From contig NZ_RCCK01000011.1 in NCBI RefSeq assembly GCF_003664035.1, positions 930,001 through 994,000 of the forward strand: 64,000 nt of DNA, read 5' to 3'. Shown piece by piece: positions 16,930 to 26,346 of this stretch (its first letter is position 1; every line of letters starts with the position of its first letter). Below the pieces are notes generated by a model. The model saw only the letters and a list, made by a program, of their open reading frames with translations. It did not search any database and had not been told where the DNA came from. The position numbers were made by a program, and so were the translations under genes. This stretch comes from Pedobacter alluvionis. GTDB taxonomy: Bacteria > Bacteroidota > Bacteroidia > Sphingobacteriales > Sphingobacteriaceae.

Positions 16930-16993
16930 GTTAGAGGGATTTTTCGGCTTTTAAAACGCGACACGCCAATCGCAAAACGCAATACGAATTAAA

Positions 16994-19900
16994 ATGAAGA
17001 TAACAGACATATCTATAAAAAGGCCTTCGCTGGTTATTGTGGTATTTACCGCACTTACCTTGCTTGGGCTACTAAGTTACTTTTCGTTGGGTTATGAATT
17101 ACTTCCAAAATTCTCTAACAACGTAGTATCTATTTCGACCATCTACCCTGGTGCATCGCCAAATGAGGTTGAAAATACCGTAACCAAAAAAATTGAGGAT
17201 GCGGTATCATCGATGGAAAACATTAAAAAGATCAACTCTGTATCATTTGAGAGTTTATCAACGGTTACCATCACCTTAACAGATAAGGCCAACATTGATA
17301 TTTCAATGAATGATGCCCAACGTAAGGTAAATGCCATTCTTTCTCAATTGCCAGAGGATGTAAAAACACCATCGTTAAGTAAATTCTCGTTAGATGATTT
17401 ACCGGTAATCACCATGACAGCTTCGGCAAATATGGATGATATTACTTTTTACGATTTAATTGATAAACGTATAGCCCCGGTAATTTCGAGGGTAACGGGT
17501 GTTGCCCAGGTAAATTTAATCGGTGGTTCGGAACGTGAAATTCAGGTTTCATTAGATGCTGATAAATTACAGGGCTATAACCTTTCTGTTCCACAGGTTC
17601 AGCAACTGATTTTAACTTCAAACTTAGATTTCCCTACCGGAAGTGTTAAAACACAAAATCAGGATGTTTTAATTCGTTTATCAGGTAAATATAGAAGCAT
17701 TGAAGAATTAAGAAATCTGGTTTTAACCACCTCGAAAGATGGTGCGCAAATTCGTTTAGGCGATGTAGCAGATGTTCAGGATTCGAAAAAAGAAACTGAA
17801 AAACTGGCACGTGTTGATCGTAAAGCATCAATTGCAATTCAGATTATTAAACAAAGTGATGCAAATGCGGTAGAGGTGAGTAAAGGCACCCATGCCATTA
17901 TTGCTAAACTTAAGGATGAATATAAAGCCAACAACCTTGATATTAAAATTGTTAATGATAGCTCGATTTTTACTTTAGAATCTGCAGATGCCGTTATCCA
18001 CGATTTAATCCTGGCAGTTGTTTTGGTTGCCTTTGTAATGCTTTTCTTCCTGCACAGTTTACGTAATGCGTTAATTGTAATGGTATCAATCCCAGCATCG
18101 TTAATTGCAACATTTATTGGCATCAACTTATTTGGTTTTACGCTAAATTTAATGTCGTTACTTGGACTTTCCCTCGTGGTAGGTATCCTGGTGGATGATG
18201 CGATTGTGGTACTGGAAAATATCCAGCGACACATGGAGATGGGTAAAAACAAAGTAAGGGCAGCTTCTGATGCAACAAGAGAAATTGGATTTACCGTAGT
18301 ATCGATTACCCTGGTAATTGTGGTGGTATTCTTCCCTATTGCAATCAGTTCCGGCCTGGTATCTAACATCTTACGCCAGTTTTGTGTGGTGGTAATCATC
18401 GCAACATTGCTCTCGTTAGTGGCTTCATTCACCATTGTTCCATTACTTTTCTCACGTTTTGGAAAGTTAGAGCATATAGAAGGCAAAAACATATTCGGCC
18501 GTTTTATTCTTTGGTTCGAGAAACAGCTTAAGAAATTTACCATCTGGATTACCAGCATCTTAACATGGTCTTTAAACCATAAAAGACGTACCATTGCAGC
18601 GGTAGTAGTATTATTTGTTGCGGCAATGTGGTTGGCTGGAGCAGGTTTTATCGGATCGGAGTTTTTCCCTAAATCAGACAAAGGTGAGTTCCTGATTCAA
18701 ATTGAATTACCTAAGGATGCTCCTTTAGAACAAACCAACTTCTTCACCCAAAGAGCAGAAGCTTACTTAGATAAACAGCCAGAAATTGTACAGTTAATTA
18801 CAACAGTTGGTCAGGCCAGTGGTGACTTTGGAGGAACCCAGGCAACAGCATACAAATCAGAAATAAATGTTAAGCTGGTAGAGCGTGATAAACGCAAAGG
18901 CATGTCTTCAGATATTTTCGCAACAAAAATGAGCCGTGCTTTAGCAAAAGAACTTGTTGGGGCGAAAGTTAAAACGGTACCAATTAGTATTTTGGGTATT
19001 GCCGAAAATGCACCTATCAGTTTGGTGGTAATGGGCTCTAACTTGGATAGTGCTTTAAAATATGCAGAAGGTGCTCAAAAACTACTTAAAACAATTCCAG
19101 GAGCAACAGAGATTAAATTATCGGTAGAAAAAGGAACGCCAGAGATTAACGTTCAGGTAGACCGCGATAAGATGTCGGCAGTTGGCCTAACACTACAAAC
19201 TGTAGGTTCTACCATGCAAACCGCTTTTGCAGGCAACACCGACGGTAAATACAGAAAAGGTGAGTACGAATATGACATCAACATTCAATATCAGGATTTT
19301 AACAGAAAAAATATTGACGATGTGCGTAACCTCATTTTTGTAAATGCTGATGGCAAACAGATTAAGCTATCGCAATTTGCAACCATTACCGAAGGTTCAG
19401 GACCAAGTCAGCTAGAGCGTTTAAACAAATCTACTTCGGTATCCGTTCAGGCACAATCAATCGGTAGGCCAACAGGAACCGTGGTTGCTGAGTTTCAAAC
19501 GAAACTTCTGGAAATGCAAAAAAATGGTAAGCTAAAAGCACCAATTGGTGTAAGTTATACCTGGGCTGGAGATCAGGAAAACCAGAGTGAAGGTTTCGGC
19601 ACCTTAGGTATTGCTTTATTGGCCTCGATTATTTTGGTTTACCTGATTATGGTTGCGCTTTATGATAGTTTTGTTTATCCATTTGTAGTGATGTTCTCGC
19701 TACCACTGGCTTTAATTGGAGCTTTCTTAGCACTAGCCTTAACTAATAACTCTATCGGTATCTTTACCATTTTAGGTTTTATTATGCTAATGGGATTGGT
19801 GGCGAAGAATGCGATCATTCTGGTCGATTTTACCAACCACATGAAGGCAGAAGGTAAATCCACCATAGAAGCGTTAATCTTAGCTAACCATGCACGTTTA

Positions 19901-20188
19901 CGTCCAATTTTGATGACTACTATCGCCATGATCTTTGGTATGCTTCCTATTGCATTGGCAAGTGGTGCAGGAGCTGAATGGAAAAACGGTTTGGCATGGG
20001 TTATCGTTGGTGGATTAACCAGTTCGCTATTCTTAACCTTGATCGTTGTACCAGTTGTTTACTTAATTTTCGATATTATATTGGAGAAACTAGGTTTCAA
20101 CAAAAAAGGAAAAACGATTGATGAGCTAATGGTAGAACCATACGATCATAAAGATGTACTTGAATATGATGTAGATCTAAAACATTAA
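16994..20188 (+). CDS. RND multidrug efflux transporter (HAE1/AcrB-like)
   Basis: A 1064-residue inner-membrane proton-drug antiporter. It starts 'MKITDISIKRPSLVIVVF' (first membrane helix). It has two large periplasmic loops (about 40-335 and 560-860) and two sets of helices. The proton-relay Asp pair is in 'VVGILVDDAIVVLENI'. Late motifs include 'GLVAKNAIILVDFTNHM' and 'HARLRPILMTTIAMIFGMLP'. The length and repeats fit AcrB-type pumps. The substrate cannot be told. It is the last gene of the TetR-controlled operon and is followed by a strong terminator. Confidence 0.96.
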   Translation: MKITDISIKRPSLVIVVFTALTLLGLLSYFSLGYELLPKFSNNVVSISTIYPGASPNEVENTVTKKIEDAVSSMENIKKINSVSFESLSTVTITLTDKANIDISMNDAQRKVNAILSQLPEDVKTPSLSKFSLDDLPVITMTASANMDDITFYDLIDKRIAPVISRVTGVAQVNLIGGSEREIQVSLDADKLQGYNLSVPQVQQLILTSNLDFPTGSVKTQNQDVLIRLSGKYRSIEELRNLVLTTSKDGAQIRLGDVADVQDSKKETEKLARVDRKASIAIQIIKQSDANAVEVSKGTHAIIAKLKDEYKANNLDIKIVNDSSIFTLESADAVIHDLILAVVLVAFVMLFFLHSLRNALIVMVSIPASLIATFIGINLFGFTLNLMSLLGLSLVVGILVDDAIVVLENIQRHMEMGKNKVRAASDATREIGFTVVSITLVIVVVFFPIAISSGLVSNILRQFCVVVIIATLLSLVASFTIVPLLFSRFGKLEHIEGKNIFGRFILWFEKQLKKFTIWITSILTWSLNHKRRTIAAVVVLFVAAMWLAGAGFIGSEFFPKSDKGEFLIQIELPKDAPLEQTNFFTQRAEAYLDKQPEIVQLITTVGQASGDFGGTQATAYKSEINVKLVERDKRKGMSSDIFATKMSRALAKELVGAKVKTVPISILGIAENAPISLVVMGSNLDSALKYAEGAQKLLKTIPGATEIKLSVEKGTPEINVQVDRDKMSAVGLTLQTVGSTMQTAFAGNTDGKYRKGEYEYDINIQYQDFNRKNIDDVRNLIFVNADGKQIKLSQFATITEGSGPSQLERLNKSTSVSVQAQSIGRPTGTVVAEFQTKLLEMQKNGKLKAPIGVSYTWAGDQENQSEGFGTLGIALLASIILVYLIMVALYDSFVYPFVVMFSLPLALIGAFLALALTNNSIGIFTILGFIMLMGLVAKNAIILVDFTNHMKAEGKSTIEALILANHARLRPILMTTIAMIFGMLPIALASGAGAEWKNGLAWVIVGGLTSSLFLTLIVVPVVYLIFDIILEKLGFNKKGKTIDELMVEPYDHKDVLEYDVDLKH

Positions 20189-20214
20189 TAAACATCCATA
20201 TTAACAATCAATTT

Positions 20215-20242
20215 AGCCCCGACCCCAAATCGGGGCTTTTTT
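20215..20242 (+). terminator. Terminator of the RND efflux operon
   Basis: A perfect 8-bp stem, AGCCCCGA / TCGGGGCT, with a 7-base loop and a T-tract, 26 bases after the RND stop. Confidence 0.92.
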
Positions 20243-20359
20243 GTGGATTATTTTGTTTTTAGCCACTGAAGCACGAAAAACAGGTGAACTATTTTTTAAA
20301 AACCCTCTCATGTGGGTGGTTCTTATTCCACGAATCACTATTTATATTAAGTTTTCTCC

Positions 20360-20408
20360 AAGAAGTCAAGTTTAAACGGGGGAAGTGCTAAGAAAAACTT
20401 GACTTCTT
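20360..20408. repeat. 14-bp perfect inverted repeat upstream of the secreted hydrolase-like gene
   Basis: AAGAAGTCAAGTTT (20360-20373) and AAACTTGACTTCTT (20395-20408) are perfect inverted repeats with a 21-base loop, followed by TTAAAT. It could be a weak terminator or a leader hairpin. A second, separate hairpin follows at 20429. Confidence 0.7.
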
Positions 20409-20428
20409 TTAAATACTGAACAGATAAT

Positions 20429-20472
20429 TATACAATGTTGTCTTCAAACAAATTATGGCGCAACATTGTATA
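20429..20472. repeat. 12-bp perfect inverted repeat at the start of the next gene
   Basis: TATACAATGTTG (20429-20440) and CAACATTGTATA (20461-20472) with a 20-base loop. The ATG at 20455 sits in the loop. The better start at 20482 lies 10 bases after the stem, so the hairpin would be the end of the 5' leader. Confidence 0.7.
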
Positions 20473-20481
20473 TTAGGCATT

Positions 20482-21285
20482 ATGTTTAAATTCATTTTTA
20501 GCCTATTTCTAATTTGCACTACCCTCTTAGTAAAAGCTCAACACCCTCCTGTTTTCCCGGCGATGACTACAGATTCGAGCTTTGTTAAGGTGTCAAACTT
20601 AAATATCAACCTGGTAAAATACAGTTACAAACCTAATGGCATTAAATTTTTAGTCGTACATGACAATGAAGATACTGGTGTAAAAGCAGGCTTTGATTAT
20701 ATCCGATGGAGTGGCGGCGAACTCATCGACAGTCAATATGGTGGTGTAAGAGATTATTATTTCACCTATATGGATGATCAATATCGTATAGACCCTAACG
20801 CTATTTATACGGAAGTAGGTGTAAAAACAAGGTTAAAAAAAGATTTTTTTAGTTCTAATGAGGTAGAAAAAGCAATCCTAAACGCGGGTAAGCAAATTGT
20901 CGATTTTTACAATCCAAAAGCCACGGGTTATTTTTTAACCCTTCATAACAATGCCGATGGTGGTTTTGGTATTTCTTCTTATTTACCAGGTTACGATTTA
21001 GCAAGTACCGCCGACTCGGTTTACATTAATTTCCAGATGGATGGCGACGATCTTATTTACGTAACCGAGCCAAGGTTGTTCAGCAGCTTAAAAAAGGCAA
21101 ATGTGAATGTAATTCTTCAATCTAAATTCGTTTCTAATGACGGCTCCCTTTCGGTGTATGCCATGCAAAATAATATTCCATATATCAATGTAGAGGTACA
21201 GCATGGGCATCTGGAAGAAAATTTAAGGCTGATCGAGCTCGCAGTTGCCACACTGAAGGAACATGGATTGGTGAAGAAAGAATAG
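20482..21285 (+). CDS. Secreted protein, possible zinc hydrolase; family not certain
   Basis: 267 residues from the ATG at 20482, which gives a good signal peptide ('MFKFIFSLFLICTTLLVKAQ'). Start at 20455 would add nine residues. After the signal come 'GIKFLVVHDNEDTGVKAGFDYI', 'GGVRDYYF', 'RIDPNAIYTEVG', 'GYFLTLHNNADGGFG' and 'IPYINVEVQHGHLEEN'. The spaced His, Glu and Asp residues resemble a metal-dependent amidase or carboxypeptidase-like fold, but I do not recognise a precise family. It stands alone between the efflux operon and the MFS gene. Two strong hairpins lie in its leader, so its expression may be controlled there. Confidence 0.7.
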   Translation: MFKFIFSLFLICTTLLVKAQHPPVFPAMTTDSSFVKVSNLNINLVKYSYKPNGIKFLVVHDNEDTGVKAGFDYIRWSGGELIDSQYGGVRDYYFTYMDDQYRIDPNAIYTEVGVKTRLKKDFFSSNEVEKAILNAGKQIVDFYNPKATGYFLTLHNNADGGFGISSYLPGYDLASTADSVYINFQMDGDDLIYVTEPRLFSSLKKANVNVILQSKFVSNDGSLSVYAMQNNIPYINVEVQHGHLEENLRLIELAVATLKEHGLVKKE

Positions 21286-21479
21286 GTAAGACTTTAAGTA
21301 AAAAAACTTATATGCCGCTCATATTCCTTATATGGTTAATGTTTTTATTTATTGAAATGAACATGCAGTGGTTCTTATCCTATCGGTTGGTTGTCTCACC
21401 GACCGAAATAAATTAAGCCATATTTATATTAAGATTTGGAAATGAATTTACAGTGGTTCTTGGGCTTTGCAGTCCCGCT

Positions 21480-21700
21480 CATTTCAAGTCCTCGCTGCGC
21501 TGTGGGCTTTACATTACATCCGATAGCTATCGGATCAGGTTTATAAACAAAGGTTTCTGCACCTCGCAACCCTGAAAATGAAACACCGTTTTGGCAAATT
21601 AGCCCCGGTTGAAGTGATACCCTGCAGCAACGAGGCACGAGGAAGCGAAGCGTAAAACGGGAAGAAACATATTGTTATGTACTGATTTGCGCTCCAAATA
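21480..21700. repeat. Dispersed non-coding element, copy 1 (AGCCCCGG... type)
   Basis: The 21286-21728 spacer has no gene. It holds an 18-bp perfect palindrome ATCCGATAGCTATCGGAT (21518-21535), then 'CGCAACCCTGAAAATGAA', 'TTAGCCCCGGTTGAAGTG' (21599-21616), 'CAACGAGGCACGAGG' and 'GAAGCGTAAAACGGGAAGA'. A diverged second copy, split in two, is at 41728-41985. It may be a structured RNA or a mobile non-coding element. Confidence 0.55.
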
Positions 21701-21728
21701 ATCAATATGTTTTTTAAAGCATGAAACC

Positions 21729-22934
21729 CTAGTTTATAGCTTTTATTTTCGTGACCAAAAAAGTAATCAGCAAACCAAATACTGAAATAATCCCGAAAGA
21801 ATAACGCAGGCTGGATAATTGTGAAACATAACCAATTAATGGTGGACCAAACAAAAAAGCAAAATAACCGATGCTCGAAACCATGGTTATGGCTTTACCA
21901 GCAGGTACTTTTTTATTGTTGCCCGCTATGCTATATACCATCGGTACAATACTCGAAACACCAAGACCAATAAGCATAAAACCAAAAATAGAGACAATCA
22001 GATTCGGGAATATTACGGCAAGTGCCATACCTATAGATATAATGGCGCCACTGATCTGCAACAGGTTTTTCCGCCCAAATTTACCGATTAAAAATACGCC
22101 TAAAAACCTCCCGCTTGCCATCATAAACATGAACGATGCATAACCAATAATAGCCCTATTATGAGGCAACTTCACAACATCTTCGAAATAAATAGCGCTC
22201 CAATCGAACATGGTACCTTCGGTAGCCATACTGCAAAATGCGATAACGCCCAACAGTACTAAAATACCTTGTGGCATGGCAAAAAACTTTGTCTTCTCCG
22301 TCACGGCATCTGGTTTATTATAGTTTAGCAACTTTTTCCAGTTAAGAGTTACATTGGTTAAAGATATTAGGGCAATAATCCAGAAATGGGTATACATGCC
22401 TAATTTTAAGTTAACTAAACCGAGCGCAATTAATGCACCTGTTAAATTCCCGATACTCCAGGCCCCATGAAAAGAACTCATAATAGGTTTGCCGTAATAG
22501 TTTTCACCGGCAACACCCTGTGTATTTAAAGCGATGTTACAAAGATTACCAGTGATACCAAATAACACCAAAAAAGCAGCCAATTCCCAACCAGTGGTGG
22601 CTAATGCTAAAAAAGTTAAGGCAATTGCATATAATGGCGCAGTTGCCATAAGCATTTTCTTACTACCGAAATGTGTGGTCAGTTTTGCAGAAAAAAACAT
22701 GGTAATGATCTGTCCTGCAGGCAATGCAAAAAGTATAGAACCTAATTCTGCATCGTTTAAACCCATTAAAGCTTTAAAAGTTGGAATCCTACTTGCCCAA
22801 CTTGCAAAACAGACCCCTTGCATAAAGTAAAAGGCTGATATGGCTAAACGGACTTGTTTTGGAGAACTTTGTGCTATTACAGGTTTGTCTTCTTGTTTGC
22901 TTATAATTTCCTGTTCTTGCGTACTTTCTTCCAA
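21729..22934 (-). CDS. MFS transporter
   Basis: A 401-residue major-facilitator protein with about 12 membrane helices and a hydrophilic N-terminus (1-28). Family features include 'GSKKM' after helix 2 and 'SSFHGAWSIGNLTGALIA' in the middle of the first half, as in YbjJ/MosC-like members whose substrates are poorly known. It lies 111 bases after tenA on the same strand. That suggests, but does not prove, that it is part of the thiamine-precursor group, for example as a pyrimidine importer. A sugar transporter is an alternative. Confidence 0.88.
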   Translation of the reverse strand: MEESTQEQEIISKQEDKPVIAQSSPKQVRLAISAFYFMQGVCFASWASRIPTFKALMGLNDAELGSILFALPAGQIITMFFSAKLTTHFGSKKMLMATAPLYAIALTFLALATTGWELAAFLVLFGITGNLCNIALNTQGVAGENYYGKPIMSSFHGAWSIGNLTGALIALGLVNLKLGMYTHFWIIALISLTNVTLNWKKLLNYNKPDAVTEKTKFFAMPQGILVLLGVIAFCSMATEGTMFDWSAIYFEDVVKLPHNRAIIGYASFMFMMASGRFLGVFLIGKFGRKNLLQISGAIISIGMALAVIFPNLIVSIFGFMLIGLGVSSIVPMVYSIAGNNKKVPAGKAITMVSSIGYFAFLFGPPLIGYVSQLSSLRYSFGIISVFGLLITFLVTKIKAIN

Positions 22935-23045
22935 AATTGATATTTTAAATAATAGATTAAGCTACAAAGTTCCTTAAATCTATTTGAAATACCGACTATT
23001 TTTTGACTTTATATCAAAATATTTGCACCACAAAGGGTTAAAATA

Positions 23046-23699
23046 TTAGACTTTCCATTTTTCAAGTTCATAAGCACTGTCCCAAAACATCCATTCTAAG
23101 CGGGTCGCCATTTCGAAAACATCCAGCATTTTTTGTTGAGTTGCGCCATTGGCCCGTGCGGCCAGTTGATTTGTAATGTCAATTGCTTTTTCTACTGCAG
23201 TAGCAAATTCGATTCCAGCATACATATCAATCCATCTTTTATAGGGATTTTGATCGTTGGTCTGTTGTGCGAAAATATGATCGCCTACTGCTTTATAAAT
23301 CCAAAAGCATGGTAAAACAGCCGCTACTGCTATTTCTACATTGGCGTATGCAGCCTGACTAAGAATATAATTGGTGTACAAAAGTGTAGATGGAGTAGGT
23401 TTCACTTCGTTTGCCAAACCAAATTCTACAAAGTAACTTTCGTGCAAACTACGCTCGGCAAAAATAGCGCCTGTAGAAAACCCGGCAAAAGCCATCACCA
23501 AATCTGCATCTTGCATACGCCCACTAATGGTGCTTAGCGTCCGTCCAAATTCTAAAAGGTAATAGGCATCCTGTGCTAAATAGAAGATAAATTTTTCTTT
23601 TTGTAAGGTGCCATTGCTCAGCTCCGTATTAAAGGGCATGGTTAAAATTTTGTTATAGATGAGTTTAACCCGTTCCCAGGCATTGTCGCTCCACTTCAT
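23046..23699 (-). CDS. tenA: Aminopyrimidine aminohydrolase / thiaminase II
   Basis: A 217-residue all-helical protein that hydrolyses aminomethyl-HMP, or thiamine, to HMP in salvage. Visible features are 'KFIFYLAQDAYYLLEFGRTL' (about 35-54), the catalytic cysteine region 'AVLPCFWIY' (about 130) and 'LEWMFWDSAYELEKW' at the end, with the acidic residue used in catalysis. Its start overlaps the thiD stop by 4 bases, so the two genes are translationally coupled under the TPP riboswitch. Confidence 0.93.
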   Translation of the reverse strand: MKWSDNAWERVKLIYNKILTMPFNTELSNGTLQKEKFIFYLAQDAYYLLEFGRTLSTISGRMQDADLVMAFAGFSTGAIFAERSLHESYFVEFGLANEVKPTPSTLLYTNYILSQAAYANVEIAVAAVLPCFWIYKAVGDHIFAQQTNDQNPYKRWIDMYAGIEFATAVEKAIDITNQLAARANGATQQKMLDVFEMATRLEWMFWDSAYELEKWKV

Positions 23700-24529
23700 T
23701 GGATAATTAATTTTAAAGGTTCGAAAAAGTGGTTTAGTGGGCCATTACCTTCACCTGTTTTTACTTCGCTGCCAGCTTGTAAGGCCTGGCTGATGTAGTT
23801 TTTTGCATTTTTAATTGCGGAGAATAAATTGTTGCCCTTCGCCATTTCGGCAGCTATGGCTGATGATAAAGTACAGCCAGTTCCATGCAGGTTTTTAGAA
23901 GAAATAAAGGCACTTTCTAAAACCACCGGAATTTCAGTACCAGAAATGAGCACATCGTAAATAATCGGACCAGCCAAATGACCACCTTTAACCAAAACTG
24001 CTTTTGCACCTTTTTCGATGATTTTCTTCCCTGCCGCAATCATATCATCAAGGTTATTGATTTCTTGTCCCGAAAGGATTATGGCCTCATCTATATTTGG
24101 TGTAACCAAACTAACCATGGGGAACAATTTTTCTACCAATTGGTTAACGGTATCGGGTTCGATTAAGCGGTGACCGCTGGTAGCGACCATTACCGGATCT
24201 AAAATAACAGGAACAGATTGATTGTAAGCTTTCAGTTCTTTTTCAATCACCTGTACCACTTCGGCACGGTTAATCATCCCGATTTTAATGGCCGCTGGCG
24301 CTATATCATCCAATACTGCTTGTAACTGATCCTTAATCATTGCCGCGGGAATACCATGTACTGAACGCACCCCTAGCGTATTCTGTGCAGTTACCGCTGT
24401 AATTACCGACATACCAAAACAGCCCAGGGCCGAAAAGGTCTTCAAATCGGCCTGAATGCCAGCCCCACCCCCACTATCTGAGCCGGCTATTGTTAATACA
24501 TGAATATAATTCATTGCTAAAGACTTCAT
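23696..24529 (-). CDS. thiD: Hydroxymethylpyrimidine/phosphomethylpyrimidine kinase
   Basis: About 277 residues from the ATG at 24529. A TTG at 24541 or an ATG at 24514 are other possible starts. It phosphorylates HMP twice to give HMP-PP for thiamine synthesis. Motifs are '[20 protein letters not shown]' near the N-terminus, the ribokinase-fold '[13 protein letters not shown]' and the anion-hole and catalytic '[17 protein letters not shown]'. A TPP riboswitch lies 70 bases upstream and tenA overlaps its end, so this is a salvage unit for the pyrimidine half of thiamine. Confidence 0.95.
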   Translation of the reverse strand: MKSLAMNYIHVLTIAGSDSGGGAGIQADLKTFSALGCFGMSVITAVTAQNTLGVRSVHGIPAAMIKDQLQAVLDDIAPAAIKIGMINRAEVVQVIEKELKAYNQSVPVILDPVMVATSGHRLIEPDTVNQLVEKLFPMVSLVTPNIDEAIILSGQEINNLDDMIAAGKKIIEKGAKAVLVKGGHLAGPIIYDVLISGTEIPVVLESAFISSKNLHGTGCTLSSAIAAEMAKGNNLFSAIKNAKNYISQALQAGSEVKTGEGNGPLNHFFEPLKLIIQ

Positions 24530-24597
24530 TTTGTTGTACAACTTCAGGAGTCTTCAAATGCAGTAGGCATTTATGCAATTATTGCAGACAAACTAAT

Positions 24598-24751
24598 TTT
24601 CCTACGCCAGCATGATCCGGATCAGGTTCATTTGAGGTTGATGGCTGGAGGGTTTTAAGGCTGAAGGACATTGCCCTCTACCTTTTTACCTTCTACCTTT
24701 AACCTCAAAATGGGTATATTCTCAGCCAACTTATTTGAAGGCACCCCTAAA
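24598..24751 (-). ncRNA. TPP (THI-box) riboswitch
   Basis: Minus-strand order is AGGGGTGCC, GGCTGAGAATATACCC, then TGAACCTGATCCGGAT and CATGCTGGCGTAGGAAA. These match the conserved TPP aptamer. Between the two conserved halves is a long extra arm of about 90 bases, closed by TTTTGAGGTT / AACCTCAAA (P3 extension). It precedes thiD-tenA. The mechanism of control (transcription or translation) is not clear from the 70-base spacer. Confidence 0.95.
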
Positions 24752-24852
24752 GTTTTATTTTGTAGCGTAATATAGGGCTTAGTTTTTATTCTTTGTTTAT
24801 AGAAATGAATTATATAAACAAGAGCTTGAACAGCGAATGCGCAAAATGTTGA

Positions 24853-24885
24853 CAAAAAAAATCCCGGTAAGCTTATACCGGGATT
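24853..24885 (-). terminator. Terminator of the trypsin-like gene
   Basis: AATCCCGGT / ACCGGGATT stem (24860-24885), followed on the minus strand by a T-tract. The same arms recur after the next two minus-strand genes upstream (26471 and 28380). Confidence 0.9.
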
Positions 24886-24951
24886 CATCAAAATGGAGGG
24901 GAAAAATAATATCCAACCATAATGTAGCTATATATACTTAAAATGTTAATT

Positions 24952-26346
24952 CTAGTCGTAATCGAGGTCAAAATCATCAGATAAATAATAAAGGCCACTA
25001 GTTAAGCCAGTTATTCTGATCTGGTATGATTTGCGGACAATATTGCTTCCTAAAAGATCAGAATCTAATCCGTTCAATAGCTGTCCGGTATTTAGCGCAG
25101 CGGGATTGATTACCTGGTTTACCACATAGTCATAGGCATAGGTATTAAACCCGGGAAAATTGATTGACCTGAGCTCTATAAGTTCTATTTTAACATGGGT
25201 ATCAGATGGAGTAAGTGAAGCATTCCATGTAATATTCTCGATATACCTTGTTCCGTGACTTCCGAAAGGATACCTATTTGTGCTTCTTGGTGTAGCCATG
25301 GTTAAATAACATGCGCCCTGTGCATTTGCAATCTGCTGCCCATTTTGATTTATCTCTGCCAAAGCCATTGCGTCAGCATCAGCCTGAGATACAGTTGAAG
25401 CATATTTTTTTGCTGGTACGATATAATTAACCGGTAGAGGATAGCTTACATTTGACTGGCAGGTATTTTTATAGAACGACCTACCATTTAAACGGTTATA
25501 AAATGTTCTGGTAATCCCTGTTTTCTCTAAAATCCATGATGCATATCCCGATACCTTAGCATAACCTTTCGCACCTACATTACAGTCGCCCCAACCATTT
25601 ACAACACCAACTAAGACCTTTCCCACACCTGCAATATCAACCACCAAAGGCCCTCCGCTATCGCCAAAGCAAGGCGCCTGCTGCGAAACGGTTGAGGTTG
25701 AGGATGTGTAAATAATTGTGGGGGAAATTGATGAGATTTTAACATTTGCCGCAAATAGCGTATTTGGATATGTTGCAGAACCTGTTGAGGAATTAAACGA
25801 AACCGCTCCCCAACCTGAAACAGTTGCCAGCTTATCAACCACAACATCAGCATCGCCACTGGTAGAATAAGATATTGCGGAAATATTTGCATTAAAAGAT
25901 ATGGGGGTTGAAAGATGGATCAATGCAATATCGTCATAGATCTGGCTGCTGTTATAGTTGGCATGGCGGATGATCAGATCGGCATTATAAGAAACTCCAT
26001 CATTCACATTGGAAGAACCTAATTTAACAGTTATCTTATTGCTCTCTATCTGTGTATTTGAATTTGGATAGGTTACCACGTGGGCAGCGGTGAGTATCCA
26101 GTTTTCGTTCAAAATCACCCCTCCGGCATTAAAGTTTCCGTTAAAAAAGATCGCAGCCTGATAGGGTACGTTGTTGATAGATATTGGATTTCCTCCAATA
26201 ACACCTGTTTTAGAAGGATTTTGAAAATTCTGCACTTGAGGCTCATTGCTGTTTTTCTTACATCCTATAAAGTTTATTGATAAGACCACTAATGCAATAA
26301 TGGCCAGTACAAGGGCTTTACGTCCCTTGAAAAAAGCGTTTTTCAT
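24952..26346 (-). CDS. Trypsin-like serine protease lipoprotein with DUF5977 domain
   Basis: 464 residues from the ATG at 26346 (an upstream ATG at 26409 adds 21 residues before a poorer signal). The signal ends at lipobox 'INFIGC' (Cys29). The S1 protease domain starts 'GVIGGNPISINNVPYQ' and has His89 in 'TAAHVV', Asp139 in 'DDIALIHL' and Ser230 in 'CFGDSGGPL'. The C-terminal part begins with a DUF5977-like segment ('FYKNTC', 'NYIVPAKKY', 'SQADADAMALAEINQNGQ') and ends in a beta-rich tail. The protease triad looks complete. DUF5977 is usually seen in large surface proteins, so its joining to a protease here is of interest. Confidence 0.9.
   Translation of the reverse strand: MKNAFFKGRKALVLAIIALVVLSINFIGCKKNSNEPQVQNFQNPSKTGVIGGNPISINNVPYQAAIFFNGNFNAGGVILNENWILTAAHVVTYPNSNTQIESNKITVKLGSSNVNDGVSYNADLIIRHANYNSSQIYDDIALIHLSTPISFNANISAISYSTSGDADVVVDKLATVSGWGAVSFNSSTGSATYPNTLFAANVKISSISPTIIYTSSTSTVSQQAPCFGDSGGPLVVDIAGVGKVLVGVVNGWGDCNVGAKGYAKVSGYASWILEKTGITRTFYNRLNGRSFYKNTCQSNVSYPLPVNYIVPAKKYASTVSQADADAMALAEINQNGQQIANAQGACYLTMATPRSTNRYPFGSHGTRYIENITWNASLTPSDTHVKIELIELRSINFPGFNTYAYDYVVNQVINPAALNTGQLLNGLDSDLLGSNIVRKSYQIRITGLTSGLYYLSDDFDLDYD

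Noticed and set aside
17839..18681. A 280-residue ORF antisense to the RND gene
   Set aside because: It is a long shadow of the efflux pump frame. It is Thr/Asn/Ile-rich with no domain.
21429..21638. A 69-residue minus-strand ORF
   Set aside because: It lies within the non-coding repeat element that recurs at 41.7 kb, where the frame is not kept.
24655..24891. A 78-residue minus-strand ORF
   Set aside because: It runs through the TPP riboswitch and a terminator. The RNA explains the bases.
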